From Providencia rettgeri (GTDB lineage: Bacteria > Pseudomonadota > Gammaproteobacteria > Enterobacterales > Enterobacteriaceae): 64,000 nucleotides of DNA. The DNA is taken from NCBI RefSeq assembly GCF_023205015.1, contig NZ_CP096258.1, positions 4,278,001 to 4,342,000 on the forward strand, written 5' to 3'. A program made the position numbers and the translations under genes. Numbering within the stretch: the first letter of the stretch is position 1; each line of letters opens with the position of its first letter. The notes beneath the pieces were generated by a model, which was given only the letters and a program-made list of their open reading frames with translations, searched no databases and was not told where the DNA came from. This document shows, piece by piece, positions 47,798-56,485 of the stretch.

Positions 47798-48412
47798 ATG
47801 ACCCAAACTTTATTTCGCTCTGTATACGCCATCATAACCATTTTTGTGCTTAGTGCGCCACAACTGGCTTTTGCTCAGAAAGTCCCCACTTTGCCAGATA
47901 CCGATTTCAAAGTCGCTTATTTAGCCCCTGACGCTCCCTCTTTTGCACTGACTATTCCTGAGCTGCGCAATCAATTCAATCATGCCTATAAAGATTTATA
48001 TCTCCATGAATATAAAGTTATTACAAGTCAGGATATCTCCGCGCCCTATATTCGCGCAGCTTCTCGTATTAACCAACAGATATACTCCTCAGCAGTGCTA
48101 GAGCGTGGTAGTGAAAAAATTAAAAGTTTACAGATCACATTGCTACCGTCTGATAACCCACAAGAAAACCAAAAAAACCGGCAATTAATGGAAAGTTATA
48201 CCATGGCAATGGTCCGTATATTTTCCCCTGACGTTTCGCTGGATAAAGCCCCTGAGCTTACGGAAGCCTTAAATAAATTTATTGCCAATAATAGTACAAC
48301 TCACGCGGAAGAAACTCGATTAGGTGCGTTGAGATATATTTTAGTAAAAAGTGACAATAATGTGCTTACTTTTGCTGTTGAACCGATTAAGCTAGAACAA
48401 CAAACACCCTAA
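47798..48412 (+). CDS. yiiQ: Periplasmic DUF1454 protein YiiQ
   Basis: Predicted exported protein of unknown function. From the ATG at 47798 (MTQTLFRSVYAIITIFVL..., GAGTGG six bases upstream) the signal peptide ends at LAFA-QK; the ATG at 47783 is an alternative. The mature part shares with E. coli YiiQ the motifs RAASRINQQIYSSAVLERGS, EKIKSLQITLLP and the C-terminal LTFAVEPIKL. Divergent from yiiR and upstream of tpiA, as in E. coli. Confidence 0.86.
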   Translation: MTQTLFRSVYAIITIFVLSAPQLAFAQKVPTLPDTDFKVAYLAPDAPSFALTIPELRNQFNHAYKDLYLHEYKVITSQDISAPYIRAASRINQQIYSSAVLERGSEKIKSLQITLLPSDNPQENQKNRQLMESYTMAMVRIFSPDVSLDKAPELTEALNKFIANNSTTHAEETRLGALRYILVKSDNNVLTFAVEPIKLEQQTP

Positions 48413-48590
48413 ACTGACTGTGATCACGCTCTAAGAACAAGCATGATAAAAAGCAAAGCTATTATTATCCATTGTTCTTATAATGCAGAAGGTGAATGGC
48501 GACAACATTGTCACGTTGCGCGTATAATATCAACGTGTGATGAATAACTTATTGATTAATCATTCAAACTCTCTGGTTGGAGGAAACAAC

Positions 48591-49361
48591 ATGCGACATC
48601 CATTGGTAATGGGTAACTGGAAACTAAATGGCAGCACACAGATGGTCAATGACCTCATCGCTGGCTTGCGTAATGAACTCAGCAGCGTTGATGGCTGTGG
48701 TGTGGCTATTGCACCACCAGCACTTTATTTGACCCAAGCTAAACATGCGTTAGCAGGCAGCCGTATTGCATTAGGTGCACAAAACGTTGACGTTAACCTA
48801 TCAGGTGCATTTACAGGTGAAACCTCTGCTGAAATGTTAAAAGATGTTGGCGCCAAATACATCATTATCGGCCACTCAGAGCGTCGTACCTATCACAACG
48901 AAAGTGATGAATTTGTCGCTAAGAAATTTGCAGTATTAAAAGAACAAGGCCTGATCCCAGTACTGTGTATTGGTGAAACTGAAGCTGAAAATGAAGCTGG
49001 TAAAACCGAAGAAGTCTGTGCTCGCCAAATTGATGCCGTATTAAATTCTTTAGGTGCAGAAGCTTTCGAAGGTGCCGTTATCGCCTATGAGCCAATCTGG
49101 GCTATCGGTACAGGTAAATCAGCAACACCTGCACAAGCACAAGCAATCCATAAATTTATTCGTACTCATATTGCGAAAAAAGATGCAGCCATTGCTGAAC
49201 AAGTGATCATCCAATATGGTGGCTCTGTTAATGCTAGCAATGCAGCTGAGCTATTCACTCAACCAGATATCGATGGTGCTTTAGTGGGTGGAGCTTCTCT
49301 GAAAGCTGACGCTTTTGCTGTGATTGTTAAAGCGGCTGCTGAAGCAAAAAAAGCAAAATAA
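48591..49361 (+). CDS. tpiA: Triosephosphate isomerase TpiA
   Basis: Glycolytic interconversion of dihydroxyacetone phosphate and glyceraldehyde-3-phosphate. 256 residues from the ATG giving MRHPLVMGNWKLNG, with GGAGG eight bases upstream; an ATG 54 bp earlier adds residues absent from the family. Catalytic residues are visible: Lys in NWKLNG, His in IIGHSERR, Glu in AYEPIWAIGTGKSATP. Near-identical to E. coli throughout. Confidence 0.97.
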   Translation: MRHPLVMGNWKLNGSTQMVNDLIAGLRNELSSVDGCGVAIAPPALYLTQAKHALAGSRIALGAQNVDVNLSGAFTGETSAEMLKDVGAKYIIIGHSERRTYHNESDEFVAKKFAVLKEQGLIPVLCIGETEAENEAGKTEEVCARQIDAVLNSLGAEAFEGAVIAYEPIWAIGTGKSATPAQAQAIHKFIRTHIAKKDAAIAEQVIIQYGGSVNASNAAELFTQPDIDGALVGGASLKADAFAVIVKAAAEAKKAK

Positions 49362-49384
49362 GGTTACTTTAATACCTTGAGATT

Positions 49385-49409
49385 AACCGCCAATATTGGC
49401 GGTTTTTTT
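49385..49409 (+). terminator. Intrinsic terminator after tpiA
   Basis: AACCGCCAAT/ATTGGCGGTT inverted repeat (inner bases form the loop) followed by TTTTT. Confidence 0.9.
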
Positions 49410-49801
49410 GTTTTTATTACCTTTATTATTTATGAAAATTTTATATCAATAACCTTATTCCCATCAAAAATTAACAGAAAACAATTACCACCAAACAATA
49501 TAATTAGAATCTAATTTTTAAAAAAACAAATAAAAATTAATTAAGTTCAAAATAAATTAATAAACGAATGATTAAGAATACAGAAAAAAACTATTAATAA
49601 AAATATTCACCCATTTGAAATAAAATAAAAACACCATATATAACAATGCATTAATCTTATTTTTAACTTCATCTTATCTATACCATTCATCCTCTATTAA
49701 ATAATAACGGTAGACAACCTATAAAAGTTAATTCACATTTAATCTCGCTAATCGCTCAGCTAGATAATTAACATTAATAACTTTTACCTTGAAGGATAAA
49801 T
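49410..49801. other. AT-rich region upstream of the OmpG-like porin gene
   Basis: About 390 bp of very AT-rich sequence with long A-tracts and no gene. It presumably carries the porin promoter; no operator recognised. Confidence 0.45.
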
Positions 49802-50746
49802 ATGAAATATATAGTTGGTTTAATCTATAGCATCATAATTATATTCCCTACAATTTGTTTTTCTGAATTAAACGATGACTCTTGGCGAGTGAATACTAAT
49901 ATTTATTTGGAAATAGAAGAATACCAAGGTCAACGTGATTCATTTAAAAATAGAGTCTACGATAAAATCAGCACGGTTGGGCAATTAAAGCTATACAACC
50001 CTAAATCTGACTGGCGCTTTACCCTAGATCATCGTGAATCCTTAAGGAATCATGGCCGCAATTTCTCAACTTCACGAGATTCTTACATTCGTAACCGCAC
50101 GCAAATTGATGCTATCAAGCAAATTATCAACACCCCAAAATCAGACTTAGAGCTTGGTTTTCGTTACAGAAAAGAGTCAAACGATGTGGAGCCTAACAGC
50201 AAAGCACGTTCTTCGAATCGTTTATATGGTTTAACCCCAGCCGGTGAATACCGCTTCAACGATAATTGGTCTTTTAACTTTTGGCTCTCTTATTTTTATT
50301 ACAGTAATTATTTCAATGACAGCAGCCATGAAGCAGAAACTGAATATGGCGTGACTTATAAATATTCAGATGCATTAAAAGCAAAACTCACTGTTTATAT
50401 TGATAATCAATGGGATAAACATTTCAGCACCCGCTTTTTACAATCACAAGTTCGCGCTTACTTACCCATTACCATTAAACCCAACTGGAAAATTACACCG
50501 TATGTACGCTATTTCTTACAAGAAAATACCTATGACAAAAATAATTATTTAACTCAGGAAATTAAAAATGGCTTCCGCATTGGCTCCCGCGTGGAATACA
50601 AAGCTACGCCATCTCTCACTTTATGGAGTGAACTCGCCTATGAGCCTTCAACATGGAAATCGCCTAAAAAGAATGGGATCACGTCAGGGTATGATAATAA
50701 GCAAACCCTATATCTCGGTAAAATCGGCGTAAAATATCAGTGGTAA
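49802..50746 (+). CDS. OmpG-family outer-membrane porin
   Basis: 314 residues. Signal peptide MKYIVGLIYSIIIIFPTICFS, then a barrel protein. Similarity to E. coli OmpG (301 aa, monomeric 14-strand sugar porin) is seen in the opening DDSWRVNTNIYLEIEEYQG (OmpG: W-FN-YEIE-EGY), in NWSFNFWLSYFYYSNYFND, and in QSQVRAYLPITIKPNWKITPYVRY (OmpG: EIRAYLPLTL...TPYTR). It ends in an aromatic residue (KYQW). A KdgM-type oligogalacturonate porin is the alternative. AAGGA ribosome site; followed by a four-copy ERIC array. Confidence 0.72.
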   Translation: MKYIVGLIYSIIIIFPTICFSELNDDSWRVNTNIYLEIEEYQGQRDSFKNRVYDKISTVGQLKLYNPKSDWRFTLDHRESLRNHGRNFSTSRDSYIRNRTQIDAIKQIINTPKSDLELGFRYRKESNDVEPNSKARSSNRLYGLTPAGEYRFNDNWSFNFWLSYFYYSNYFNDSSHEAETEYGVTYKYSDALKAKLTVYIDNQWDKHFSTRFLQSQVRAYLPITIKPNWKITPYVRYFLQENTYDKNNYLTQEIKNGFRIGSRVEYKATPSLTLWSELAYEPSTWKSPKKNGITSGYDNKQTLYLGKIGVKYQW

Positions 50747-50794
50747 TTTTTAGTTTGCAACTAACTTAGTTCACAGGGAAATACCTGAAAATAC

Positions 50795-51300
50795 AATACT
50801 CAAAATAGTTCGTGCTGTAGCTAGGCGGCAAGAGCAGCTAATCCCTAGGAGCATACACCAGTATGTGACTAGGGTTATCGAGCGTCGCCAACAACGCTAC
50901 AGTACAAAATATGGCAAGGGGATAATACTCAAAATAGTTCGTGCTGTAGCTAGGCGGCAAGAGCAGCTAATCCCTAGGAGCATACACCAGTATGTGACTA
51001 GGGTTAGCGAGCGTCGCCAACAACGCTACAGTACAAAATATGGCAAGGGGGTAATACTCAAAATAGTTCGTGCTGTAGCTAGGCGGCAAGAGCAGCTAAT
51101 CCCTAGGAGCATACACCAGTATGTGACTAGGGTTAGCGAGCGTCGCCAACAACGCTACAGTACAAAATATGGCAAGGGGGTAATACTCAAAATAGTTCGT
51201 GCTGTAGCTAGGCGGCAAGAGCAGCTAATCCCTAGGAGCATACACCAGTATGTGACTAGGGTTAGCGAGCGTCGCCAACAACGCTACAGTACGAAATATG
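50795..51300. repeat. Tandem array of four ERIC-type elements, 129-bp period
   Basis: Units begin at 50795, 50924, 51053 and 51182 (constant step 129), nearly identical to one another (e.g. GGTTATCGAGC in copy 1, GGTTAGCGAGC later). Each has GCTGTAGC, AGGCGGCAAGAGCAG, CCCTAGGAG, CATACACCAGTATG, CTAGGG, GTCGCCAACAACGCTACAG and a joint AATACTCAAAATAGTTCG. The core arm differs from the zapB array (CACCAG in place of CATAAG). It lies between the porin gene and the sbp stop codon. 129 being divisible by three, one frame stays open across the array. Confidence 0.92.
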
Positions 51301-51307
51301 AAGAGTA

Positions 51308-52321
51308 TTAGCGTCGAATGATTTCGTCGAACACCCCCCCATTCGCAAAATGCGTTGCCTGCGCTGATTGCCAACCACCGAAACTATCGTCTACCGTCAG
51401 CAATTTAAGCTTAGGAAATTGTTGTTGGTATTTATTGGCGACCTCTTGGTTTCGTGGACGATAATAGTTTCTCGCTGCAATTTCCTGACCCTCTACAGAA
51501 TAAAGGTGCTCTAAGTAAGCTTCGGCAACAGCCCTGCGGTCGCGTTTATCGACAGTTTTATCAACAACAGCGACAGTTGGCTCAGCAAGAATCGAAATAC
51601 TTGGCGTTACTATTTCAAACTGCCCGCTTTCCCCTAACTCATTGATAGCTAACAACGCTTCATTTTCCCAAGCAATTAATACATCACCTATGCCGCGTTC
51701 AACAAAACTATTGGTCGCACCACGAGCCCCTGAATCGAGTACTTCCACATTTTGATAAAGTTGTTTAACAAATTGCTTTGCTTTTTCAGGGTCTTGCTGG
51801 TTTTTATCTAACGCATATCCCCATGCCGCTAAATAATTCCAACGTGCTCCGCCTGAGGTCTTAGGATTCGGTGTCACCACAGAGATGTCTTTGCGGACTA
51901 AGTCATCCCAGTCTTTAATATTTTTCGGGTTATCTTTACGAACGAGAAAAACGATAGTCGATGTATAAGGCGCTGAGTTGTCAGGAAGTTTTTCTATCCA
52001 GTTGTTATCTATACGGCCACTTTGTGCAATGGCATCAACATCATAGGCTAAAGCTAACGTCACAACATCGGCTTCTAACCCATTCACGACTGATATAGCT
52101 TGCTTACCAGACCCCCCATGAGACTGACGAACAGTGACTGTATCCCCCGTTTTCTTTTTCCAATAATCACTAAATTCCTGATTATATTGCTGATAAAACT
52201 CACGAGTCGGGTCATAAGACACATTCAGTAATTGAATGTTTTTCGCCCATGTTCCTGTCGCTAATAGCAATAATAATGCTGTGGTGAATTGTGATTTTGT
52301 TACCTGCCATGAACGCACCAT
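51308..52321 (-). CDS. sbp: Periplasmic sulfate-binding protein Sbp
   Basis: Delivers sulfate to the CysUWA ABC transporter. I start at MVRSWQVTKSQFTTALLLLL (337 aa) with GAGGAAAG upstream; the signal peptide ends near TWA-KNI. The mature part matches E. coli Sbp: IQLLNVSYDPTREFY, RQSHGGSGKQAISVVNGLEA, TPNPKTSGGARWNYLAAWGY, VLDSGARGATNSFVERGIGD and FANGGVFDEI. A longer reading to 52495 crosses two copies of a 33-bp repeat and is not homologous. Its stop codon abuts the ERIC array. Confidence 0.95.
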   Translation of the reverse strand: MVRSWQVTKSQFTTALLLLLATGTWAKNIQLLNVSYDPTREFYQQYNQEFSDYWKKKTGDTVTVRQSHGGSGKQAISVVNGLEADVVTLALAYDVDAIAQSGRIDNNWIEKLPDNSAPYTSTIVFLVRKDNPKNIKDWDDLVRKDISVVTPNPKTSGGARWNYLAAWGYALDKNQQDPEKAKQFVKQLYQNVEVLDSGARGATNSFVERGIGDVLIAWENEALLAINELGESGQFEIVTPSISILAEPTVAVVDKTVDKRDRRAVAEAYLEHLYSVEGQEIAARNYYRPRNQEVANKYQQQFPKLKLLTVDDSFGGWQSAQATHFANGGVFDEIIRR

Positions 52322-52381
52322 CGGACTTTCCTCATTAAATTTATGATAAGGAGAGGCTGACAGATAGCACCAGTTACGGGA

Positions 52382-52447
52382 AATAATTAAAAAGAAAAAC
52401 TTATGCTTATGGGGAATAATTAAAAAGAAAAACTTATGCTTATGGGG
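52382..52447. repeat. 33-bp direct tandem duplication in the sbp leader
   Basis: Two exact 33-bp copies, 52382-52414 and 52415-52447, each starting AATAATTAAAAAG and ending CTTATGCTTATGGGG. A third partial copy start (AATAT) follows. It lies 60-125 bp upstream of the sbp start, where the promoter and a CysB site are expected, so it may double a regulatory element; this is inference. Confidence 0.85.
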
Positions 52448-52475
52448 AATATATGAACAGGAAAGGGGGAGGTTT

Positions 52476-52579
52476 AAGTTGTGACTAGGCGGCAAACGAG
52501 GATAGCTCGGGGATCATATATAAGTATGTCACTAGGGTTAGTGAGCTTAGCCGACCCCCTGCAGCTTGAAATATGACAA
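52476..52579. repeat. ERIC element, copy 1 of the sbp-pfkA pair
   Basis: Diverged ERIC: TTGTGACTAGGCGGCAAAC, centre ATCATATATAAGTATGTCACTAGGG, GAGCTTAGCCGAC, and the canonical end CAGCTTGAAATATGAC. Lies upstream of sbp, downstream of pfkA. Confidence 0.85.
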
Positions 52580-52590
52580 ATATCCATCTC

Positions 52591-52694
52591 AAGTTGTAGG
52601 TAGGCGGCAAGCAAAGCTAATCCCTAGGGGCATACATAAGTATGTGACTAGGGTTAGTGTGCGTAGCCAACCCTCCTACAGCTTGAAATATGAC
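52591..52694. repeat. ERIC element, copy 2 of the sbp-pfkA pair
   Basis: Closer to consensus than its neighbour: GTTGTAGGTAGGCGGCAAGC, CCCTAGGGGCATACATAAG, TATGTGACTAGGG, GTAGCCAACCCTCCTAC, end CAGCTTGAAATATGACG. It ends 8 bp before the pfkA stop codon. The two copies share their 3' ends but differ elsewhere, so they are probably separate or old insertions. Confidence 0.88.
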
Positions 52695-52701
52695 GAAGAT
52701 T

Positions 52702-53679
52702 TTAGTACAGCTTCTTCGCCGTATCAAACCAATCCTTCTTAAAGACACGCTTCATATTCATAACCGCATCAATAATATCATGATGAACTAACTTCTCGTT
52801 TTGAATACCAACGCAGCGCCCACCGTAACCTTCCAGTAGAAGTTGGATGGAATAAGCCCCCATGCGTGATGCCAAAATGCGGTCATAAGCAACCGGAGAA
52901 CCACCGCGTTGGATGTGACCCAGAACTGTTGCACGTGTTTCGTGATGGGTTTCCTGCTCAATATATTTCGCTAATTCACCAACGTCACAAACGTGCTCGG
53001 TAATAGCGACAATCGCATGACGTTTACCTTTTTCAATACCACGTTTGATTTCAGATAACAGTTCTTCACGGTCAAAAGCCATTTCTTGTTCAGGTAACAC
53101 TAAGAACTCACAACCCCCAGCGATCGCAGCAGATAGCGTTAAATCGCCGCAATAACGGCCCATCACTTCAACAATAGAAATACGTTTATGAGAAGTCGAG
53201 GTATCACGGAGGCGGTCAATTGCCTCAACAACGGTTTCGAGCGCGGTGAAATAGCCGATAGTGTAGTCCGTACCAGCAACGTCATTATCAATCGTTCCCG
53301 GTAAACCAATACATGGGAACCCAGCTTCCGTCAGCGATTTAGCCCCCAAATAAGAACCATCACCGCCGATAACCACTAATGCATCAATATGATTTTTCTT
53401 CAGATTATCGAATGCAACTGCACGCACTTTTTCATCACGGAATTGCGGAAAACGAGCTGAGCCTAAGAAGGTACCACCACGGTTAATCATATCCGACACA
53501 CTATACCGGTCTAATTGCTTCATGCGGTTTTCATATAGGCCAAGGTACCCATCAAAAATACCCATGACTTCTAAACCTTCACCTAGCGCTGCACGAACCA
53601 CGCCACGGATTGCTGCATTCATGCCTGGCGCGTCACCACCACTCGTTAAAACCCCAATTCTTTTAATCTGCTTGACCAT
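52702..53679 (-). CDS. pfkA: ATP-dependent 6-phosphofructokinase I PfkA
   Basis: Committed step of glycolysis: fructose-6-phosphate to fructose-1,6-bisphosphate. 325 residues (E. coli 320). ATP loop VLTSGGDAPGMNAAIRG, VIGGDGSYLGAKSL, catalytic GTIDNDVAGTDYTIGY and the fructose-6-P segment VEVMGRYCGDL are intact, as is LGHIQRGGSPVAYDR. In E. coli fieF follows toward cpxP; here a decayed gene and loiP take that place. Confidence 0.97.
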   Translation of the reverse strand: MVKQIKRIGVLTSGGDAPGMNAAIRGVVRAALGEGLEVMGIFDGYLGLYENRMKQLDRYSVSDMINRGGTFLGSARFPQFRDEKVRAVAFDNLKKNHIDALVVIGGDGSYLGAKSLTEAGFPCIGLPGTIDNDVAGTDYTIGYFTALETVVEAIDRLRDTSTSHKRISIVEVMGRYCGDLTLSAAIAGGCEFLVLPEQEMAFDREELLSEIKRGIEKGKRHAIVAITEHVCDVGELAKYIEQETHHETRATVLGHIQRGGSPVAYDRILASRMGAYSIQLLLEGYGGRCVGIQNEKLVHHDIIDAVMNMKRVFKKDWFDTAKKLY

Positions 53680-53992
53680 GATGACCTCTGATTAATGAAT
53701 ATAAAATTGCAAATCGATAAAACCGTTACGCAGCTAATCTTCTAAACGCTAATTATGCTGATTTACTAATGCTGAATTGATTCACCTGACAGCATAATAC
53801 GGCAAAGAGTGAATTATGCATCTGCTTTCCATCAAGCTTTTATGTTTTATTGTGATCCAGTTTACATAATTCTAGCCGATCACCCCAATAGGTAAATCTT
53901 TCAATACAAAAAAAACCCTAGAGTACCAACTAAAGCGGATCACCCTAGTTAAATCTTAGTTTGGAATAAAAATTAAGTACTGATGATAACAC
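53680..53992. other. pfkA upstream region
   Basis: About 310 bp between pfkA and the acyltransferase remnant, AT-rich. It holds the pfkA promoter; nothing else is recognisable. Confidence 0.4.
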
Positions 53993-54316
53993 TTAAATTC
54001 CTTCGATGCTGTACCTATAAAACAAAAGGAAATCCCCATTTGGTGCTCTTTTGATTAACGAACAAAAAAACTGATTAACAAAGTAACGCCGAAATAGTGT
54101 CTCAATTCAATAATCCTTAGCCGCAACAGGGTGAACAAAATGGCGCATTAAAGGTGGTAACCCAGACCAAATAACCAATCCATCAAGATGGCTAGGATTG
54201 GCGCAATAAATACGCGAGTTCATTGACGGTTGGTACCCCTGCGCGTGCAAACATCCGTTAATAAATAGCAAGTTACCGATAACAGCATGCCCATTCCCTT
54301 CGTTAAAAGAGAAATT
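53993..54316 (-). pseudogene. Decayed lysophospholipid acyltransferase (PlsC-like) remnant
   Basis: Minus-strand reading gives ...NSRIYCANPSHLDGLVIWSGL then PPLMRHFVHPVAAKDY, a stop (TGA at 54107-54109 where the family has Trp, TGG), and IETLFRRYFVNQF before a second stop at 53993. The ANHQSHLD and PVAAxDYW pattern is that of 1-acylglycerol-3-phosphate acyltransferases. The HX4D catalytic motif is damaged (ANPSHLD, one residue missing). No usable start lies upstream: an in-frame TAA stands at 54317-54319. Thus a fragment with substitutions and truncation at both ends, not a functional gene. Confidence 0.72.
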
Positions 54317-54570
54317 TTATGCACTTTTTCTATCTTTTTTATTGCTAACGTTTTATCAATCGAAAAGTTGCAAAATTACAAAAAAAATCGAATGTCATTT
54401 AATTAAACAAGATAGAGAGTCGCTTACAGGGGCACAACAGGGTAAGTTCTGATTTGTAATATAAGAAAAGTAATATTGAGATAAACAGCAGGAAATAAGT
54501 AATTGGTGTAGCAATATATCATCACATTACTACACCAGAACGACATCTAACTAACATCAATAATTAAATA
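54317..54570. other. Intergenic sequence between the acyltransferase remnant and loiP
   Basis: About 250 bp, AT-rich. The missing N-terminal part of the acyltransferase may once have been here, but no frame is readable. No terminator recognised after loiP. Confidence 0.35.
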
Positions 54571-55323
54571 TTATTTTTTGTCAGCGGCAATACGATCACG
54601 GATGTTTTGTGCGCGCTCGCTTGATGGTGGGTGAGAATCAAACATACTTGTTTCACTGCTACCCATTTTCGCTAATTTTTCAAAACCAGTAACTAAACCT
54701 TCAGTTTTAACACCGCGTTTTTTCAGTAAATCATAAGAGAAGTTATCTGCTTCGCTTTCTTGGTGTTGAGAGAACTGTGAGTTGATCAGTTTTTCACCCA
54801 GAGCAGCAACTTGTGATGCACTCAGTTGCTCGACAACGCCACCCGCCGATGATGCAGCGGTACGTGCAGCAACCGTTGCATAAGCAACTTGCATTGCTTT
54901 ACGTGTATGGCCTAATGCAACGTGGCCCATTTCATGACCTAATACACCTTCAACTTCATTATCATTCATCACATCCATCAAACCGCTGTATACACGTACA
55001 CAACCATTTGCCATCGCCCATGCGTTTACATCGCTAGTCATATAAACTTTATAGTTTACTGGGGTGCCATCAACTTCGTTACCCAGTGCTTTTGCGATTT
55101 TATCTAAACGTTTGGCATATTTGCTGGACGCTGGTGCGATTTTGTTTTGCGCATCCATTTCTTTACATGATTCATCACTGAATTTCTTAACGTCTGCATC
55201 ACTGAGTGTAGCTGCTTGGAATAATTGCATACCTGAGTTAGTCAACATCCCTTGATCTAAATTTTTACAACCCGTTAAAATGACAGCAGAAACAGCAACT
55301 GCCACAAGCGCTTTCATCTTCAT
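54571..55323 (-). CDS. loiP: M48 metalloprotease lipoprotein LoiP
   Basis: Zinc endopeptidase anchored to the outer membrane (E. coli YggG/LoiP), linked to envelope quality control and low osmolarity. 250 residues. Lipobox VILTGC with the lipidated Cys at about residue 19; M48 core VEGVLGHEMGHVALGHTRK (HEXXH) and the third ligand Glu in QHQESEADNFSYDLL; family end FDSHPPSSERAQNIRDR. AMANGCVRVYSGLMD is identical or nearly so to E. coli. In E. coli the gene lies elsewhere. Confidence 0.92.
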   Translation of the reverse strand: MKMKALVAVAVSAVILTGCKNLDQGMLTNSGMQLFQAATLSDADVKKFSDESCKEMDAQNKIAPASSKYAKRLDKIAKALGNEVDGTPVNYKVYMTSDVNAWAMANGCVRVYSGLMDVMNDNEVEGVLGHEMGHVALGHTRKAMQVAYATVAARTAASSAGGVVEQLSASQVAALGEKLINSQFSQHQESEADNFSYDLLKKRGVKTEGLVTGFEKLAKMGSSETSMFDSHPPSSERAQNIRDRIAADKK

Positions 55324-55535
55324 AGAACATTTTCCTTTAGTATATAGGTCTTATTTTTAATGACGTTAAAGACTATGAATTCTGCGGAAAATAACAATAG
55401 GAATAAAGCCATAATTATCCTATATATGAATTTGATAATGTTTTTATTAAAATTGCAAAATAGACAGAATATTATTCCAATAAAAAGCACAATACCAATG
55501 ACGTATAAATATTCCTTAAAAACAGGGAAACTTAA

Positions 55536-56117
55536 CTACTTAATAAATAACTCAATAATGCAAAAATCATTTTCTGTATTTTGTTCCACAATAAATTGTA
55601 AAGCTTCACTATTTTCTTTGATAATTAGAGTCTCAAAGGGCTGTAAATAAAAGGAATCGGCATTAATTGTTACACCCAAATTAGGCGTAATATTAAAAAT
55701 TAGTATCTCACTTGCGCCACTCACCCAAGAATTAATGAACGCGGTATTCACCCATTGTAGGCGAGCTTGATATTTTTCTGGGTTATAGATGACATTAAAA
55801 TCCCGAATTGCACCTTGAACGAGTTCCGCATAAACGTCGCTTTCCCCATTAAAAGCAAAAAATTCTTTTTGCTTTAAGGTCACCGCTGGTTTCTTATCTA
55901 CATGCAAAATAAGTCCCTCGCCTTCCAATACGCCAATAATACGTTGTCGATTTTGGAAAAACGAAAATGCTCCCGCGGTTTTAACATCGGCAATCGACAC
56001 TCGCCAATCAAAATCATCTAAACCTTCACCATGACTGCGTGCCAATTCAAGTGTCGACCCTTGGCCATTTTTCCAAGGCATATTGCGATAATCTTGCGTC
56101 GTTAATATCTGAGTCAT
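55536..56117 (-). CDS. HutD/Ves-family cupin protein
   Basis: 193-residue protein of the HutD/Ves family (bicupin fold). Signature MPWKNGQGSTLELARS near the N-terminus, WRVSIADVKTAGAFSFF and RIIGVLEGEGLILH are typical. The family includes E. coli Ves, a cold-inducible protein, and HutD of histidine-utilisation operons; its activity is unknown. No hut genes are nearby, so a hut role here is not supported. AGGG ribosome site; the toxin-antitoxin pair lies 83 bp upstream on the same strand. Confidence 0.8.
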   Translation of the reverse strand: MTQILTTQDYRNMPWKNGQGSTLELARSHGEGLDDFDWRVSIADVKTAGAFSFFQNRQRIIGVLEGEGLILHVDKKPAVTLKQKEFFAFNGESDVYAELVQGAIRDFNVIYNPEKYQARLQWVNTAFINSWVSGASEILIFNITPNLGVTINADSFYLQPFETLIIKENSEALQFIVEQNTENDFCIIELFIK

Positions 56118-56200
56118 AAAGAGAGCCCTACTTTGGTGGATACATTGTTTTTATAATGAGCTTAGCTAATGACTAACCTAATCATAGATAAGCTATTTTT

Positions 56201-56485
56201 TTAGATACTCTTAAACTGTAGCTTTAATCCGAGAGAATTAACGATTTTTATAATCGTCATAAATGTTGGATTTCCCTGTCCTGATAGCGCCTTATATAAA
56301 CCTTCACGACTCATTCCAACTTCTTTAGCTAATTGGCTCATATTTCTTGCCTTTGCAATATCACCAAGTGCAGCGAGAACTAGACTAGGGTCACCTTCCT
56401 CTAAAATTTCGTTTAGATACATCTGTATTTCTTCTTCACTGTTTAAATACTCAGTGATATCAAATTCTTTTAATTTAGTATTCAT
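56201..56485 (-). CDS. Antitoxin of a HigBA-like type II module
   Basis: 94-residue XRE-type helix-turn-helix protein of the addiction-module antidote family. N-terminal part FDITEYLNSEEEIQMYLNE is the toxin-binding and family-specific segment; the HTH spans about residues 48-88 (MSQLAKEVGMSREGLYKALS, NPTFMTIIKIVNSLGL). Its ATG overlaps the toxin stop by 4 bp, so translation is coupled. It should neutralise the toxin and bind the operator upstream. Confidence 0.85.
   Translation of the reverse strand: MNTKLKEFDITEYLNSEEEIQMYLNEILEEGDPSLVLAALGDIAKARNMSQLAKEVGMSREGLYKALSGQGNPTFMTIIKIVNSLGLKLQFKSI

Noticed and set aside
50865..51311. 148-codon frame with 43-residue tandem repeats
   Set aside because: It is the ERIC array read in a frame that happens to lack stops; no domain, and the repeat is explained by the DNA repeat.
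52322..52495. 58-residue N-terminal extension of Sbp
   Set aside because: It crosses the 33-bp direct repeat and precedes a canonical signal peptide with a good ribosome site at the internal ATG.
54571..55323. HtpX or BepA-type M48 protease instead of LoiP
   Set aside because: Has a lipobox and a single M48 domain at LoiP length, with no transmembrane helices or TPR repeats.
55360..55650. 96-codon plus-strand frame between loiP and the HutD-like gene
   Set aside because: Overlaps the end of the HutD-like gene antisense; no ribosome site or domain.
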